The notes beneath the pieces are model-generated. The model saw only the letters and a list, made by a program, of their open reading frames with translations, had not been told where the DNA came from and did no database searches. From positions 1-49,571 of the forward strand of contig CACBFJ010000007.1 of assembly GCA_902538495.1 (NCBI GenBank): a stretch of DNA of 49,571 nucleotides, written 5' to 3'. Position 1 is the stretch's first letter. Each line of letters begins with the position of its first letter. Source of the stretch: an uncultured Pelagibacteraceae bacterium (lineage in GTDB: Bacteria > Pseudomonadota > Alphaproteobacteria > Pelagibacterales > Pelagibacteraceae). Below, one piece after another: positions 17,887-26,874 of this stretch. The position numbers and the translations under genes were made by a program.

Positions 17887-18593
17887 TAGCTAACATTCCA
17901 TCTGTACCCACTTCCATATCTAGTCTCAATAGCTGAAAAATCTGGATCAACTTTTTTAAATTTTTTTCTTATTCTCTTAACATGACTATCAATAGTGCGG
18001 TCTTCAATATCTGTATCCTCTCTGTAAGCAATATCCATCAACTGAGCTCTTTCTTTTATTATACCAGGTCTTTTTGCTAATTCTTTTACAAGTAAAAATT
18101 CTGTAGTAGTTAATTTATCAGGTAGTTGTTTACCATTCCATTCACATTCTAATTGTGAAGGATCTAGTTTTAATTTTCCATGTGAGATAATACTCTTATT
18201 TTCTTCAATAGTATCTTTGGTATCTTTTTTTCTTAATTGAACTCTAATTCTCTCAATTAATACTTTTATTGAGAAACCTCCTGATTTTTTAACGAAATCA
18301 TCTGCTCCTAACTTCAATCCAAGCAATTCATCTATTTCATCATCTTTGGAAGTCAAAAATATCACTGGCAATGAAGTTTTTTTTCTTAATTTTTTTAACA
18401 ATTCTTCTCCATCCATTTTTGGCATTTTTATATCAATGATTGCTAGATCAGGCGGAGTCCTTGTTAATCCAATTAACGCACTCTCACCATCTATATATGT
18501 TTGAACTTTAAAACCCTCTTTTTCTAAAGCTATACTGAGACTAGTCAGTATATTTCTGTCATCATCAATCAAAGCAATTGTTTGTTTGTGCAT
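17886..18593 (-). CDS. chvI: OmpR/PhoB-family response regulator ChvI-like
   Basis: A 235-residue transcription factor with receiver domain (acidic DDDRN, phospho-acceptor Asp54 in LAIIDIKMPKMDG, LTSKDD, and Lys at VKKSGGF) and a C-terminal winged helix (TTTEFLLVKELAKRPG, DRTIDSHVKRIRKKFK, YGSGYRW). The usual Lys-Pro of the receiver is Lys-Lys here. It overlaps chvG by one base, so the pair is cotranscribed. Members of this group regulate envelope and central metabolism genes. No target sites could be identified in the window. Confidence 0.92.
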   Translation of the reverse strand: MHKQTIALIDDDRNILTSLSIALEKEGFKVQTYIDGESALIGLTRTPPDLAIIDIKMPKMDGEELLKKLRKKTSLPVIFLTSKDDEIDELLGLKLGADDFVKKSGGFSIKVLIERIRVQLRKKDTKDTIEENKSIISHGKLKLDPSQLECEWNGKQLPDKLTTTEFLLVKELAKRPGIIKERAQLMDIAYREDTDIEDRTIDSHVKRIRKKFKKVDPDFSAIETRYGSGYRWNVS

Positions 18594-18643
18594 ACTACAA
18601 TATAAAAATACTAAATTGTTCTAATTTGGGCAATCAAATTAAA

Positions 18644-21418
18644 TTAATGGAGCGATCCCCAATTATCGCCAGTATTTAAATCTACTGTTAAAGGTATCGA
18701 AAAAGAATGGTGATCGCTGTTAACAACACTGGTCATTTCATCAATAATTATTTTGCTTATTCTTTTTACGTCAAATTTTGGAGTTTCAAAAATCAATTCA
18801 TCATGGATTTGCAATAGTATTTTTGTTTTTTTATTCTTTTCTTCTAATAGTTTTTTGTGCAATCTTATCATTGCTAACCTCATAATTTCAGACGCAGATC
18901 CCTGTATTGGAGCATTTATAGCTGCTCTTTCTTGAAAATTTCTCACATTATAATTTTTATCATTAATGCTAACAAAATGTGATTTTCTTCCAAAAATATT
19001 ATTTACGAAACCACTTTTTCTGCAAAATTTAATAGTGTTATCCATATAAACTTTAATTTCAGGAAATTTTGCAAAGTACGAATTCAAAAATTCTTCTGCT
19101 TCATGGTTGGAAACATTAATTTGTTTTGCTAATCCATATTGTGAAATTCCATAAATAATACCAAAATTAATTGCTTTTGCTTTTCTTCTCTGGTCATCAT
19201 TAACTTTTCTAATATCAATATTGAAAATCTGACTTGCAGTCAAAGAGTGTATATCTTCATTATTTTTAAAAGCTTTTTTAAGTTCTTTTACATCAGCAAT
19301 ATCCGCTAAAATTCTCATTTCAATTTGATTATAGTCTGCCGAGATCAAAGCATGTTCTTTCTCTGCTATAAACGCTTTTCTGATATCTTTGCCATCGTCA
19401 GACTTTATTGGAATATTTTGTAGGTTTGGTTCACTAGAAGCTAATCTTCCTGTGGTAGTTGCAGCAAGTAAAAAAGAGGTATGAACTCTTTTTGTTTTAG
19501 GATTAATGTGCTCTGGCAAAGTATCTGAATAAGTATTTTTTAATTTTGATATTTGTCTCCAATCTAAAACTAATTGTGGAAATTCATGACCTTTAAAGGC
19601 CAAATCCTCCAATACCGCCGCACTAGTAGCGAAACTACCTTTTTTAGTTTTTTTTAGATCAGCAATTTTGAGCTCATTATACAAAATTTCACCAAGTTGT
19701 TTTGGCGATGCAATATTAAATTCTTTTTTTGATATTTTAAAAACTTCTTTTTGAATCTTTAAAATTTTTTTTTCAAAATTTGAGGATAAAATTTTAAGGA
19801 ACTTATTATCTATTTTAATTCCTTCAATTTCCATATTTGCAAGAATTTTTATCATTGGTTTTTCAAAAAGTTCGTAAACAGTAATCATTTTTTCATCTTT
19901 AAGACTCTTATAAAATTTTTTATAAAGTCTATAAGTAATATCAGCATCTTCAGCAGCATAATTTTTTGCTTTTTCAAGATCGACTTCACTAAAATTTATT
20001 TCTTTTTTTCCAGTTCCCACTAAATCTTTAAAAGCTATTGTTTTATGACCTAAATGGATTTCAGATAGTGTATCCATATTATGTCTATTTTTCCCCGCAT
20101 CGAGAACATATGACATAAGCATTGTATCCTCCATTGAGGTAAGTTTTATGCCTTGATTAAGTAGAACTATAAAATCAAACTTTATATTTTGACCAATTTT
20201 TTTAATACTAGGATCTTCAAGTAAAGGTTTTAATTTTTTTAGGACAAGGTCCTTATTAATATTTTTTTTAGAATTATGATTAAGGGGTATATAACAAGCT
20301 TTACCAATTTTTGAACTTAATGAAATTCCTATCAAATCTGCTTGATGAGGATCTAAAGAACTTGTTTCAGTATCAACAGCAAGCTCTCCAACCTGCTCAG
20401 CTTCTTTAATCCAATCGTCTATTTCTTTTATATCATTTATTAAAAAATAATTCTTATTTGAAATTTTTTCTTGAGTTTCAATAATTTTAGTATCTTTTTT
20501 TTTATCCTCAAAATTTGGCTCACCATAAGTTGAGATAGCTGAACTAAGCAGTCTATTGAATTCCATTTCCCTTAAAAATTTATAAAGCTTCTCTTTATTT
20601 ATTTGTTTTAACTGAAATTCCTCTAGATTTTTTTCAATTGGAGCATCATTTTTCAATGTTACCAATTTTTTGCTGATTATAGCTTTGTCTTCATTTTCGA
20701 GTAAAGTTTCTCTTCTTTTGTTTTGTTTAATCTCACTTGCAGATTTTAGAAGGGTTTCCAAGTCTCCATATTTGTTTATCAACTCAGCTGCAGTTTTTAC
20801 ACCAATTCCTGGGACACCGGGTACATTATCACTACTGTCTCCGGCTAATGCTTGTACATCTATTACCTTATTAGCTGTAACACCAAATTTTTTTTGAATA
20901 TCTTCATCGTTAATAAATTTATTTTTCATTGGATCATAAATTCGAACACCTTTTTTATATAATTGCATTAAATCTTTGTCTGAAGAAACTATTGTCACCT
21001 TAGCCCCAACTTTTAAAATCATATCTGTATAGGTTGCTATTAAATCATCTGCTTCATAGTTAGCTAGCTCAACTGATGGTAAATTAAATGCTAATACAGA
21101 CTTTCTAATATAATCGAATTGAGGTGCTAAATCGTCAGGTGCTTCTGCTCTATTAGCTTTATAATCTTTGTAAATTTCATTCCGAAATGTCTTTCTGGCT
21201 GAGTCAAAAATAACCGCGAAGTGAGATGGTTTTTGTAAATTTTCTTTTGACTTAGAATCTTCAAGAAGTTTAAAAAGCATACTACAAAAGCCACTTACAG
21301 CTCCGGTTGGCAAACCATCACTTTTTCTTGTTAAAGGCGGAAGAGCATAGTAAGCTCTAAATATATAGCCCGATCCATCAATCAAGTAAAAGTGATCTGT
21401 TTTTTGAATCTTGCTCAT
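18644..21418 (-). CDS. polA: DNA polymerase I
   Basis: A 924-residue repair and Okazaki-fragment polymerase with all three domains. Seen: 5'-3' nuclease (about 1-290; YLIDGSGYIFRAYYA, VSSDKDLMQL, GDSSDNVPGVPGIGVKTA), 3'-5' proofreading exonuclease (about 320-510; LAVDTETSSLD with Asp349 and Glu351, so proofreading residues are present), and polymerase (motif A ISADYNQIEMRILA, motif B RRKAKAINFGIIYGIS, motif C LLQIHDELIFE). Motif B has Phe, not Tyr, at the position discriminating against dideoxynucleotides. Divergent from bioY, with 46 bases between them. Confidence 0.97.
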   Translation of the reverse strand: MSKIQKTDHFYLIDGSGYIFRAYYALPPLTRKSDGLPTGAVSGFCSMLFKLLEDSKSKENLQKPSHFAVIFDSARKTFRNEIYKDYKANRAEAPDDLAPQFDYIRKSVLAFNLPSVELANYEADDLIATYTDMILKVGAKVTIVSSDKDLMQLYKKGVRIYDPMKNKFINDEDIQKKFGVTANKVIDVQALAGDSSDNVPGVPGIGVKTAAELINKYGDLETLLKSASEIKQNKRRETLLENEDKAIISKKLVTLKNDAPIEKNLEEFQLKQINKEKLYKFLREMEFNRLLSSAISTYGEPNFEDKKKDTKIIETQEKISNKNYFLINDIKEIDDWIKEAEQVGELAVDTETSSLDPHQADLIGISLSSKIGKACYIPLNHNSKKNINKDLVLKKLKPLLEDPSIKKIGQNIKFDFIVLLNQGIKLTSMEDTMLMSYVLDAGKNRHNMDTLSEIHLGHKTIAFKDLVGTGKKEINFSEVDLEKAKNYAAEDADITYRLYKKFYKSLKDEKMITVYELFEKPMIKILANMEIEGIKIDNKFLKILSSNFEKKILKIQKEVFKISKKEFNIASPKQLGEILYNELKIADLKKTKKGSFATSAAVLEDLAFKGHEFPQLVLDWRQISKLKNTYSDTLPEHINPKTKRVHTSFLLAATTTGRLASSEPNLQNIPIKSDDGKDIRKAFIAEKEHALISADYNQIEMRILADIADVKELKKAFKNNEDIHSLTASQIFNIDIRKVNDDQRRKAKAINFGIIYGISQYGLAKQINVSNHEAEEFLNSYFAKFPEIKVYMDNTIKFCRKSGFVNNIFGRKSHFVSINDKNYNVRNFQERAAINAPIQGSASEIMRLAMIRLHKKLLEEKNKKTKILLQIHDELIFETPKFDVKRISKIIIDEMTSVVNSDHHSFSIPLTVDLNTGDNWGSLH

Positions 21419-21464
21419 TATAAATTAATATAGATTATTAAAAAAATAAGAGTATTATTATTTT

Positions 21465-22016
21465 ATGGAACTTACTAAAAACATTATCAACTATACGAAA
21501 ATAATCAAATCAGCTATTTTGGTAATAATTGGGACAGCTTTACTAGCTATATCATCTAAGATACAAACTCCATTTACTTTAGTGCCCGCAACTATGCAAA
21601 CTTTTGTGGTTATGTTTCTTGGGATTATATTAGGATATAAATTAGCAACACTAACTGTTATTTTATATTTGATTGAGGGATCTTTTGGACTACCAGTTTT
21701 TGCTAAAGGTGGTGGCATTGGATATCTTTTAGGTCCAACCGGAGGTTACTTAGTTGGTTTTATTTTTACTGCATTTTTTGCAGGTCATATAAATCAAAAT
21801 AAAGACCCAATAATTGTGTTTTTATATTTATTATTTTCGGTAAGTTTAATTTATATTCTTGGATTAGGAGGTCTGTGGAATTATATGGGTTTCGATAAGA
21901 CTTTTAATGATGTTTTCTCAGTTGGGGCAAAACCATTTTTACTAATAGAAATCTATAAAATCTTGATACTCACAGTGCTATCAAAACAACTACTAAAAAT
22001 TAGGAGATTTACTTAG
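21465..22016 (+). CDS. bioY: Biotin transporter BioY (ECF S component)
   Basis: A 183-residue membrane protein with about six helices that binds biotin. Seen: IVIIGTALLAISSKIQTPF-like first segment (split TALLAISSKIQTPFTLVPAT), TMQTFVVMFLGIILGYKLA, YLIEGSFGLPVFAKGGGIGYLLGPTGGYLVGF, given here by its key residues EGSFGLPVF and GPTGGYL, all family signatures. No EcfA ATPase or EcfT (BioM/BioN) lies in the window; solitary BioY proteins are known to take up biotin in some bacteria. Biotin auxotrophy fits a streamlined genome but cannot be shown here. Its 3' end overlaps that of regA by 8 bases. Confidence 0.93.
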   Translation: MELTKNIINYTKIIKSAILVIIGTALLAISSKIQTPFTLVPATMQTFVVMFLGIILGYKLATLTVILYLIEGSFGLPVFAKGGGIGYLLGPTGGYLVGFIFTAFFAGHINQNKDPIIVFLYLLFSVSLIYILGLGGLWNYMGFDKTFNDVFSVGAKPFLLIEIYKILILTVLSKQLLKIRRFT

Positions 22017-22572
22017 GAGATCTTTTAGATAAAATTCGTTGTAAAGTTCTTCTATGCATTTTTAGTCTTCTTGCTGTTTCAGAGACATTTCTGTTACATA
22101 ATTCAAAGACCCTGTGTATGTGTTCCCATTTTACTCTGTCAGCTGACATCGGATTTTCTGGTGGAACTGCCTTTTTGTTTGGATCAGCTAAAAGAGCCTT
22201 TTCAACATCATCGGCATCTGCAGGCTTGGCCAAATAGTCTATGGCACCTTCTTTGATTGCAGCTACAGCAGTAGGGATGTTTCCATAGCCAGTTAACATT
22301 ATTATTCTACTTGATGAGTTATTTGATTGTATTTCTTTTACTACTTCTAATCCATTACCATCATTTAACCTTAGATCAACTACAGCGAAACCAGGTTTTT
22401 TAGATTTGACGGATTCTATTCCTTTTTGCACACTCTCAGCTTGAAATACCTCAAAACCTTTTTTTTCCATTGCCCTAGCCAATCTCTCTCTAAAAGGGTT
22501 ATCGTCATCAACAATTAATAGCGATTTATTCTCAAAATCACTTAAATTTTGCAATGTAGCGTCTGATCTCAT
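22009..22572 (-). CDS. regA: RegA/ActR/PrrA-family response regulator
   Basis: A global redox-type regulator: a receiver domain (VDDDNPFRERLARAMEKKGF; phospho-acceptor Asp66 in AVVDLRLNDGNGLEV; LTGYGNIPTAVAAIKEGA; YLAKPADADDV), then the near-invariant Pro hinge and Fis-type helix-turn-helix (NPMSADRVKWEHIHRVFELC; NVSETARRLKMHRRTLQRIL). In Rhodobacter the partner is the heme/quinone-sensing kinase RegB, which is not in the window. The ATG at 22570-22572 gives 187 residues, close to the family's 180-185; an upstream GTG at 22599 would add nine residues. Divergent from the polyamine cassette. Confidence 0.93.
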   Translation of the reverse strand: MRSDATLQNLSDFENKSLLIVDDDNPFRERLARAMEKKGFEVFQAESVQKGIESVKSKKPGFAVVDLRLNDGNGLEVVKEIQSNNSSSRIIMLTGYGNIPTAVAAIKEGAIDYLAKPADADDVEKALLADPNKKAVPPENPMSADRVKWEHIHRVFELCNRNVSETARRLKMHRRTLQRILSKRSPK

Positions 22573-22599
22573 GAGGTTTATATGGTGTTTTTTTTCCAC

Positions 22600-22645
22600 A
22601 ATTCAATAGGGTATTATTTTCTTTACATTGCTTTACTATTGAATT
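22600..22645. repeat. 10-bp inverted repeat between regA and the polyamine cassette
   Basis: AATTCAATAG (22600-22609) is exactly complementary to CTATTGAATT (22636-22645), with 26 bases between the arms. It lies in the shared upstream region of two divergent genes. It could be an operator or an AT-rich hairpin; nothing further supports either reading. Confidence 0.4.
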
Positions 22646-22719
22646 AATTGCTCGATTTATTAAAGTTTTTTAAATAAAAAGCTTTTTTTTTGTTAAATTT
22701 TTTTTGAGGGAGCATTTAA

Positions 22720-23904
22720 ATGCAAAAATTTACATCAGTTGAAAATTTAGTAAATCAGCTGAAACCAGATAAACCAGTCTATTGTATAAGAAAGAAATCA
22801 ATTCTTTCTGCATCAAAGTTTTTTCAAAAAAAATTTCCCGGTAGAATTTTATATGCCGTTAAAACAAATCCTCATCCAGAAGTAATTAAAACTCTCGTAA
22901 AAAGTGGTATCAGTGAATTTGATGTTGCATCAATATCAGAAATTAAGTCTGTTAGAAAATTTAGCCAAAGCGCAAAATGTTCTTTTATGCACACGGTGAA
23001 AAGTCGTGAGGATGTAGAAGAGGCTTATTTTAAGTATGGCGTAAAAACGTTTGCACTAGATACTAAAGAAGAATTAATAAAAATAATTGAGAGCACTAAA
23101 AATGCTAAAGATCTTGAAATTTTTGTAAGGGTTGCAGTATCAAATGAACACGCAGAAATAGACTTATCAAAAAAATTTGGAGCCATGAACAATGAGGCTA
23201 GTGGGTTATTGAGACTTGCAAAACAATATGCAAAAAAAATTGGCTTGAGTTTTCATGTTGGATCACAATGTATGCATCCAATTTCTTACACAAAAGGAAT
23301 AGCTGAGATAGGTAATATAATTAAGAAAACAAAAATTGTACCAGAATACATAAATGTTGGTGGAGGATTTCCAACTATATACCCAGATTTAGTTCCGCAA
23401 TCATTAGATAATTATTTTCAAGAAATAAAAATGAGTTTAGATAACTTAAAATTAAATAATTTACCTGAAATCATATGTGAACCAGGAAGAGCATTAGTTG
23501 CTGAAAGTGGATCAACAATTGTTAGAGTAAACTTAAGAAAAAAACAAAAGCTTTATATTAATGATGGTACTTATGGCACTCTTTTTGATGCTGGGACACC
23601 AAATATAGTTTTCCCGTCAAAATTAATTAAAGAAAGTTCTAATAAAATAATTTCTAAAAAGTTAACAGCTTTTGACTTTTATGGTCCAACATGTGACAGT
23701 ATGGATTACATGAAAGGTCCTTTTGTTTTACCCAATAATATTAAAGAAAATGATTATATTGAGCTTGGTCAGCTTGGTGCGTATGGTCTTACATTTAGGA
23801 CGGAATTTAATGGTTTCTTCTCAGATGAAATTTATGAAGTTGAAGATAATCCAATAATGAGTCTATATGGGAAAGACGCTAATAAAGCCACATTAGTTGC
23901 TTAA
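22720..23904 (+). CDS. PLP-dependent ornithine/lysine decarboxylase (fold type III)
   Basis: A 394-residue decarboxylase with the alanine-racemase fold. Seen: the PLP lysine Lys48 in RILYAVKTNPHPEVIKTLV, FDVASISEI, SFHVGSQC, the glycine-rich VGGGFPTIYP (phosphate binding), EPGRALVAESG (254-264), and FYGPTCDSMDYM with the catalytic Cys325 contributed across the dimer. Length and CDSMD favour ornithine/lysine decarboxylase over diaminopimelate decarboxylase. It would make putrescine or cadaverine. GAGGGAG precedes the ATG. The stop overlaps the next start by one base, making it the first gene of a four-gene polyamine cassette. Confidence 0.88.
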   Translation: MQKFTSVENLVNQLKPDKPVYCIRKKSILSASKFFQKKFPGRILYAVKTNPHPEVIKTLVKSGISEFDVASISEIKSVRKFSQSAKCSFMHTVKSREDVEEAYFKYGVKTFALDTKEELIKIIESTKNAKDLEIFVRVAVSNEHAEIDLSKKFGAMNNEASGLLRLAKQYAKKIGLSFHVGSQCMHPISYTKGIAEIGNIIKKTKIVPEYINVGGGFPTIYPDLVPQSLDNYFQEIKMSLDNLKLNNLPEIICEPGRALVAESGSTIVRVNLRKKQKLYINDGTYGTLFDAGTPNIVFPSKLIKESSNKIISKKLTAFDFYGPTCDSMDYMKGPFVLPNNIKENDYIELGQLGAYGLTFRTEFNGFFSDEIYEVEDNPIMSLYGKDANKATLVA

Positions 23905-24944
23905 TGTCTGAAAAAAAAAATCTCGGCCATAATAGCAAAAAGGATTTTCTTAAAAGCCCAGTTGAGCATATAGATATTACCTCATTTGACTCTAGAAAAA
24001 TTATTTCTTCCATGAAAAAAATGTCTTTTGTTTCAAGAGAAACAGCAAATGCATCTGAAATATATAATGATATGTTGAAAGATAAGGATTGCACAATATT
24101 TCTAACCTTAGCTGGATCTACTTCTGCAGCTGGATGTATGCATATTTACCGAGATATGGTGAAGTATAATATGGTCGATGCAATTGTAGCAACTGGTGCA
24201 TCAATAATTGACATGGATTTTTTTGAGGCGCTTGGATTTAAACATTATCAGGGTTCTCAGTACCAGAATGATAATGAGTTGAGAAATAACTACATAGATA
24301 GGATTTATGATACTTACATTGATGAAGAAGAACTTCAAATGTGTGATAAAATAATAGGTGAAATAGCTGACAAGTTACAACCTAAAGCTTATACATCAAG
24401 AGAGTTTATAAAAGAAATTGGAAAATATTTAAAATCAAATGCAAAGAAGAAGGGTTCTTTAATAGAAACAGCGTATGATAATAATGTTCCAATTTTCTGC
24501 CCAGCATTTACAGACTCCAGTGCAGGTTTTGGTCTAGTAATGCATCAAGAAAGAAACCCTAATAATCACATCACAATAGACTCTATTAAAGAATTTAGAG
24601 AATTAACTGAAATAAAGATTAAATCTAAAGGTTCTGGATTGTTTATGATTGGTGGTGGAGTTCCAAAAAATTTTATTCAGGATACTGTTATATGTGCTGA
24701 ACTTTTAGGTAAAAACGTAGATATGCATAAATATGCTGTGCAAATTACAGTTGCAGATTCAAGAGATGGCGCTTGTAGCAGCTCAACACTTAAAGAAGCA
24801 AGTTCGTGGGGTAAAGTCGATACAACTAAAGAACAAATGGTTTTTGCTGAAGCAACATCTGTTTTACCGTTGATTGCAAGTGATGCTTATCACACAGGTG
24901 AGTGGAAAAATAGAGATAGAAAAAACTTTTCCAAAATATTTTGA
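23904..24944 (+). CDS. Deoxyhypusine synthase-like protein
   Basis: A 346-residue member of the deoxyhypusine synthase family. Seen: TLAGSTSAAGCMHIYRDM (NAD binding), VDAIVATGASIIDMDFFEALG, VPIFCPAFTDSSAGFG, GSGLFMIGGGVPKNFI, and SSWGKVDTTKEQMVFAEA with Lys304 at the position of the enzyme-imine lysine. Bacteria lack eIF5A, so the eukaryotic substrate is absent; bacterial homologues are thought to move the aminobutyl group of spermidine or putrescine to another amine, for example making homospermidine. The location between a decarboxylase and agmatine-pathway genes supports a polyamine role. The exact product is not deducible. Confidence 0.88.
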   Translation: MSEKKNLGHNSKKDFLKSPVEHIDITSFDSRKIISSMKKMSFVSRETANASEIYNDMLKDKDCTIFLTLAGSTSAAGCMHIYRDMVKYNMVDAIVATGASIIDMDFFEALGFKHYQGSQYQNDNELRNNYIDRIYDTYIDEEELQMCDKIIGEIADKLQPKAYTSREFIKEIGKYLKSNAKKKGSLIETAYDNNVPIFCPAFTDSSAGFGLVMHQERNPNNHITIDSIKEFRELTEIKIKSKGSGLFMIGGGVPKNFIQDTVICAELLGKNVDMHKYAVQITVADSRDGACSSSTLKEASSWGKVDTTKEQMVFAEATSVLPLIASDAYHTGEWKNRDRKNFSKIF

Positions 24945-24947
24945 TTG

Positions 24948-25829
24948 ATGATCAAAAAAGTAAAAATTGGAATTATTCAGAGTAAAATTTCAGATAATTT
25001 TAAAAAAAATTTAATTTCAGCTATAAAAAATATAAAGAAAGCAGCGTCAAAAAAAGCTAAGATAATTTGTATGCCAGAACTGTTTTTATCAAGTTATTTT
25101 TGTCAAACAGAAAGTCATTCTAATTTTAAGCTAGCAGAAAAAATTCCGGGTAAAACTACAAAAATATTTTGTGAATTAGCAAAAGAATTACAAATAGTAT
25201 TAATGATTTCATTATTTGAAAAAAAAACGCACGGTTTCTATCATAATACTAGTATCGTTATTAATGAAAAAGGTAAAATTTTATCTAAGTATAGAAAAAT
25301 GCATATTCCAGATGATCCAGGTTATTATGAGAAATTTTATTTCACTCCTGGCGATTTAGGTTTTAAATCTGTAAAAACTAAGTTTGGTAAAATTGGACCT
25401 TTGATATGTTGGGATCAGTGGTTTCCTGAGGCTGCAAGATTGACTGCACTAAAAGGTGCACAAATAATTTTTTACCCTACTGCTATTGGTTGGCATCCTA
25501 AAGAAAAAAGGGAATTTGGAAAAACTCAATTAAACTCTTGGATCACAATGCAAAAATCTCACGCAATTGCAAACGGTACTTACGTCGTTGCAGTAAACAG
25601 AGTTGGTGTTGAAAAAAAAGGAAATAAAAAAATAGAGTTTTGGGGAAACTCAATGATAATTGATCCAAGTGGAGAAATAATTGGAGAACTGGGCAATAAA
25701 AAAGAGGAAATATTAATCCGTGAAATAGATTACAAAAAAATTGATACCACTAGAGAACATTGGCCCTTTTTAAGAGATAGAAGAATCGACTTTTATAAAG
25801 GCATACTAAAAAATCCTGTAGATGAGTGA
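24948..25829 (+). CDS. aguB: N-carbamoylputrescine amidase
   Basis: A 293-residue nitrilase-fold enzyme that hydrolyses N-carbamoylputrescine to putrescine, CO2 and ammonia. The catalytic triad is visible: Glu44 (IICMPELFLSSYF), Lys117 (LSKYRKMHIPDDPGYYEKF) and Cys154 (IGPLICWDQWFPEAARL). YYEKFYFTPGD and the WHPKEKREFGKTQL segment are typical of AguB. The ATG at 24948 is preferred to an adjacent TTG at 24945; the gene follows the DHS-like stop within a few bases. It is followed by its pathway partner aguA with an 8-base overlap. Confidence 0.94.
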   Translation: MIKKVKIGIIQSKISDNFKKNLISAIKNIKKAASKKAKIICMPELFLSSYFCQTESHSNFKLAEKIPGKTTKIFCELAKELQIVLMISLFEKKTHGFYHNTSIVINEKGKILSKYRKMHIPDDPGYYEKFYFTPGDLGFKSVKTKFGKIGPLICWDQWFPEAARLTALKGAQIIFYPTAIGWHPKEKREFGKTQLNSWITMQKSHAIANGTYVVAVNRVGVEKKGNKKIEFWGNSMIIDPSGEIIGELGNKKEEILIREIDYKKIDTTREHWPFLRDRRIDFYKGILKNPVDE

Positions 25830-26874
25830 GGAGCTTAAAAAATTCAGAATGCCTGCTGAATGGGAACCTCAAAAATCAGTTTGGATTGCTTGGCCATATA
25901 ATAAAAATGATTGGCCAGGTTTATATAAATTTATTCCTAAAGTAATTTTAGAAATTATATTTATCATTTCAAAAAGTCTTAAAGTTAATTTGATTGTTAA
26001 CAAAAAAATAACAAATATTAAAAAGCTAATAAATTCTAATAAAATCACTAATATCAAATTTCATAATATTAAAACTGATAGAATATGGTTAAGAGACTCC
26101 GGACCAATATTTATAACAAATAGAAAAGAAAATAAAAAAATGATTTTGAATTTCGGTTTTAATGGATGGTCAAAATACAGTAATTACAAAAATGACAATA
26201 AAATCAATGAAAATATCAGTAAAATTTCTAATTTGGAAAAGATTGATCCAATAATTAAAAAAAATGGAAAAACTAAAAAAATAATTATGGAAGGAGGTGC
26301 ATTTGATATAAATGGTTCAGGATCAATTCTATTAACTGAGGAGTGTTTACTGAGCAAAACTCAGGAAAGAAATAAAGATTTTATCAAAAAAGATTATGAG
26401 GAACTATTTAGAAGATATTTAAATATAAAAAACTTTATATGGCTTAAAAAAGGGATTGCAGGTGATGATACACACGGACATGTTGATGACATAACGAGAT
26501 TTGTCTCTAGAAATACGATTATGACCGCGATTGAGACTAATAAGAAAGATAAAAATTACAAAAACTTAAGTCAAAATTTGAAAATTTTAAAAGAAAGTAA
26601 AAATGAGAAAGGGAAAAAATTTAAAATTATAAAGGTGCCTATGCCATCGCCTATCTATATCAAGAACACACGAGTACCTGCAAGTTATTTGAATTTTTAT
26701 ATTTGCAATAAAAAAGTACTACTTCCAATATTTAAAGTTAAAGAAGATGTTATCGCCATTAAAATATTCAAAAACTTTTTTAGAAAAAAGAAAGTTCAAA
26801 CAGTTGATTGCAGTAAATTAATATGGGGATTTGGAGCTATTCACTGCATGACCCAACAAGAACCTAAAATTTAG
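25822..26874 (+). CDS. aguA: Agmatine deiminase
   Basis: A 350-residue guanidino-group-modifying enzyme that converts agmatine to N-carbamoylputrescine. Seen: RMPAEWEPQKSVWIAWPYN at the start, RLRDSGPIF-like substrate site (RIWLRDSGPIFI), IMEGGAFDINGSGSILLTEE, catalytic His in GIAGDDTHGHVDDITRF, and the nucleophile Cys342 in GAIHCMTQQEP. All catalytic residues are present. The product feeds AguB, encoded just upstream. No arginine decarboxylase gene (source of agmatine) is in the window. Last gene of the cassette; convergent with yhhQ, whose stop begins one base after it. Confidence 0.95.
   Translation: MSEELKKFRMPAEWEPQKSVWIAWPYNKNDWPGLYKFIPKVILEIIFIISKSLKVNLIVNKKITNIKKLINSNKITNIKFHNIKTDRIWLRDSGPIFITNRKENKKMILNFGFNGWSKYSNYKNDNKINENISKISNLEKIDPIIKKNGKTKKIIMEGGAFDINGSGSILLTEECLLSKTQERNKDFIKKDYEELFRRYLNIKNFIWLKKGIAGDDTHGHVDDITRFVSRNTIMTAIETNKKDKNYKNLSQNLKILKESKNEKGKKFKIIKVPMPSPIYIKNTRVPASYLNFYICNKKVLLPIFKVKEDVIAIKIFKNFFRKKKVQTVDCSKLIWGFGAIHCMTQQEPKI

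Noticed and set aside
22573..22599. GTG start of regA at 22599.
   Set aside because: It adds nine residues outside the family alignment; the ATG at 22572 gives the usual length, though no clear ribosome site supports either.
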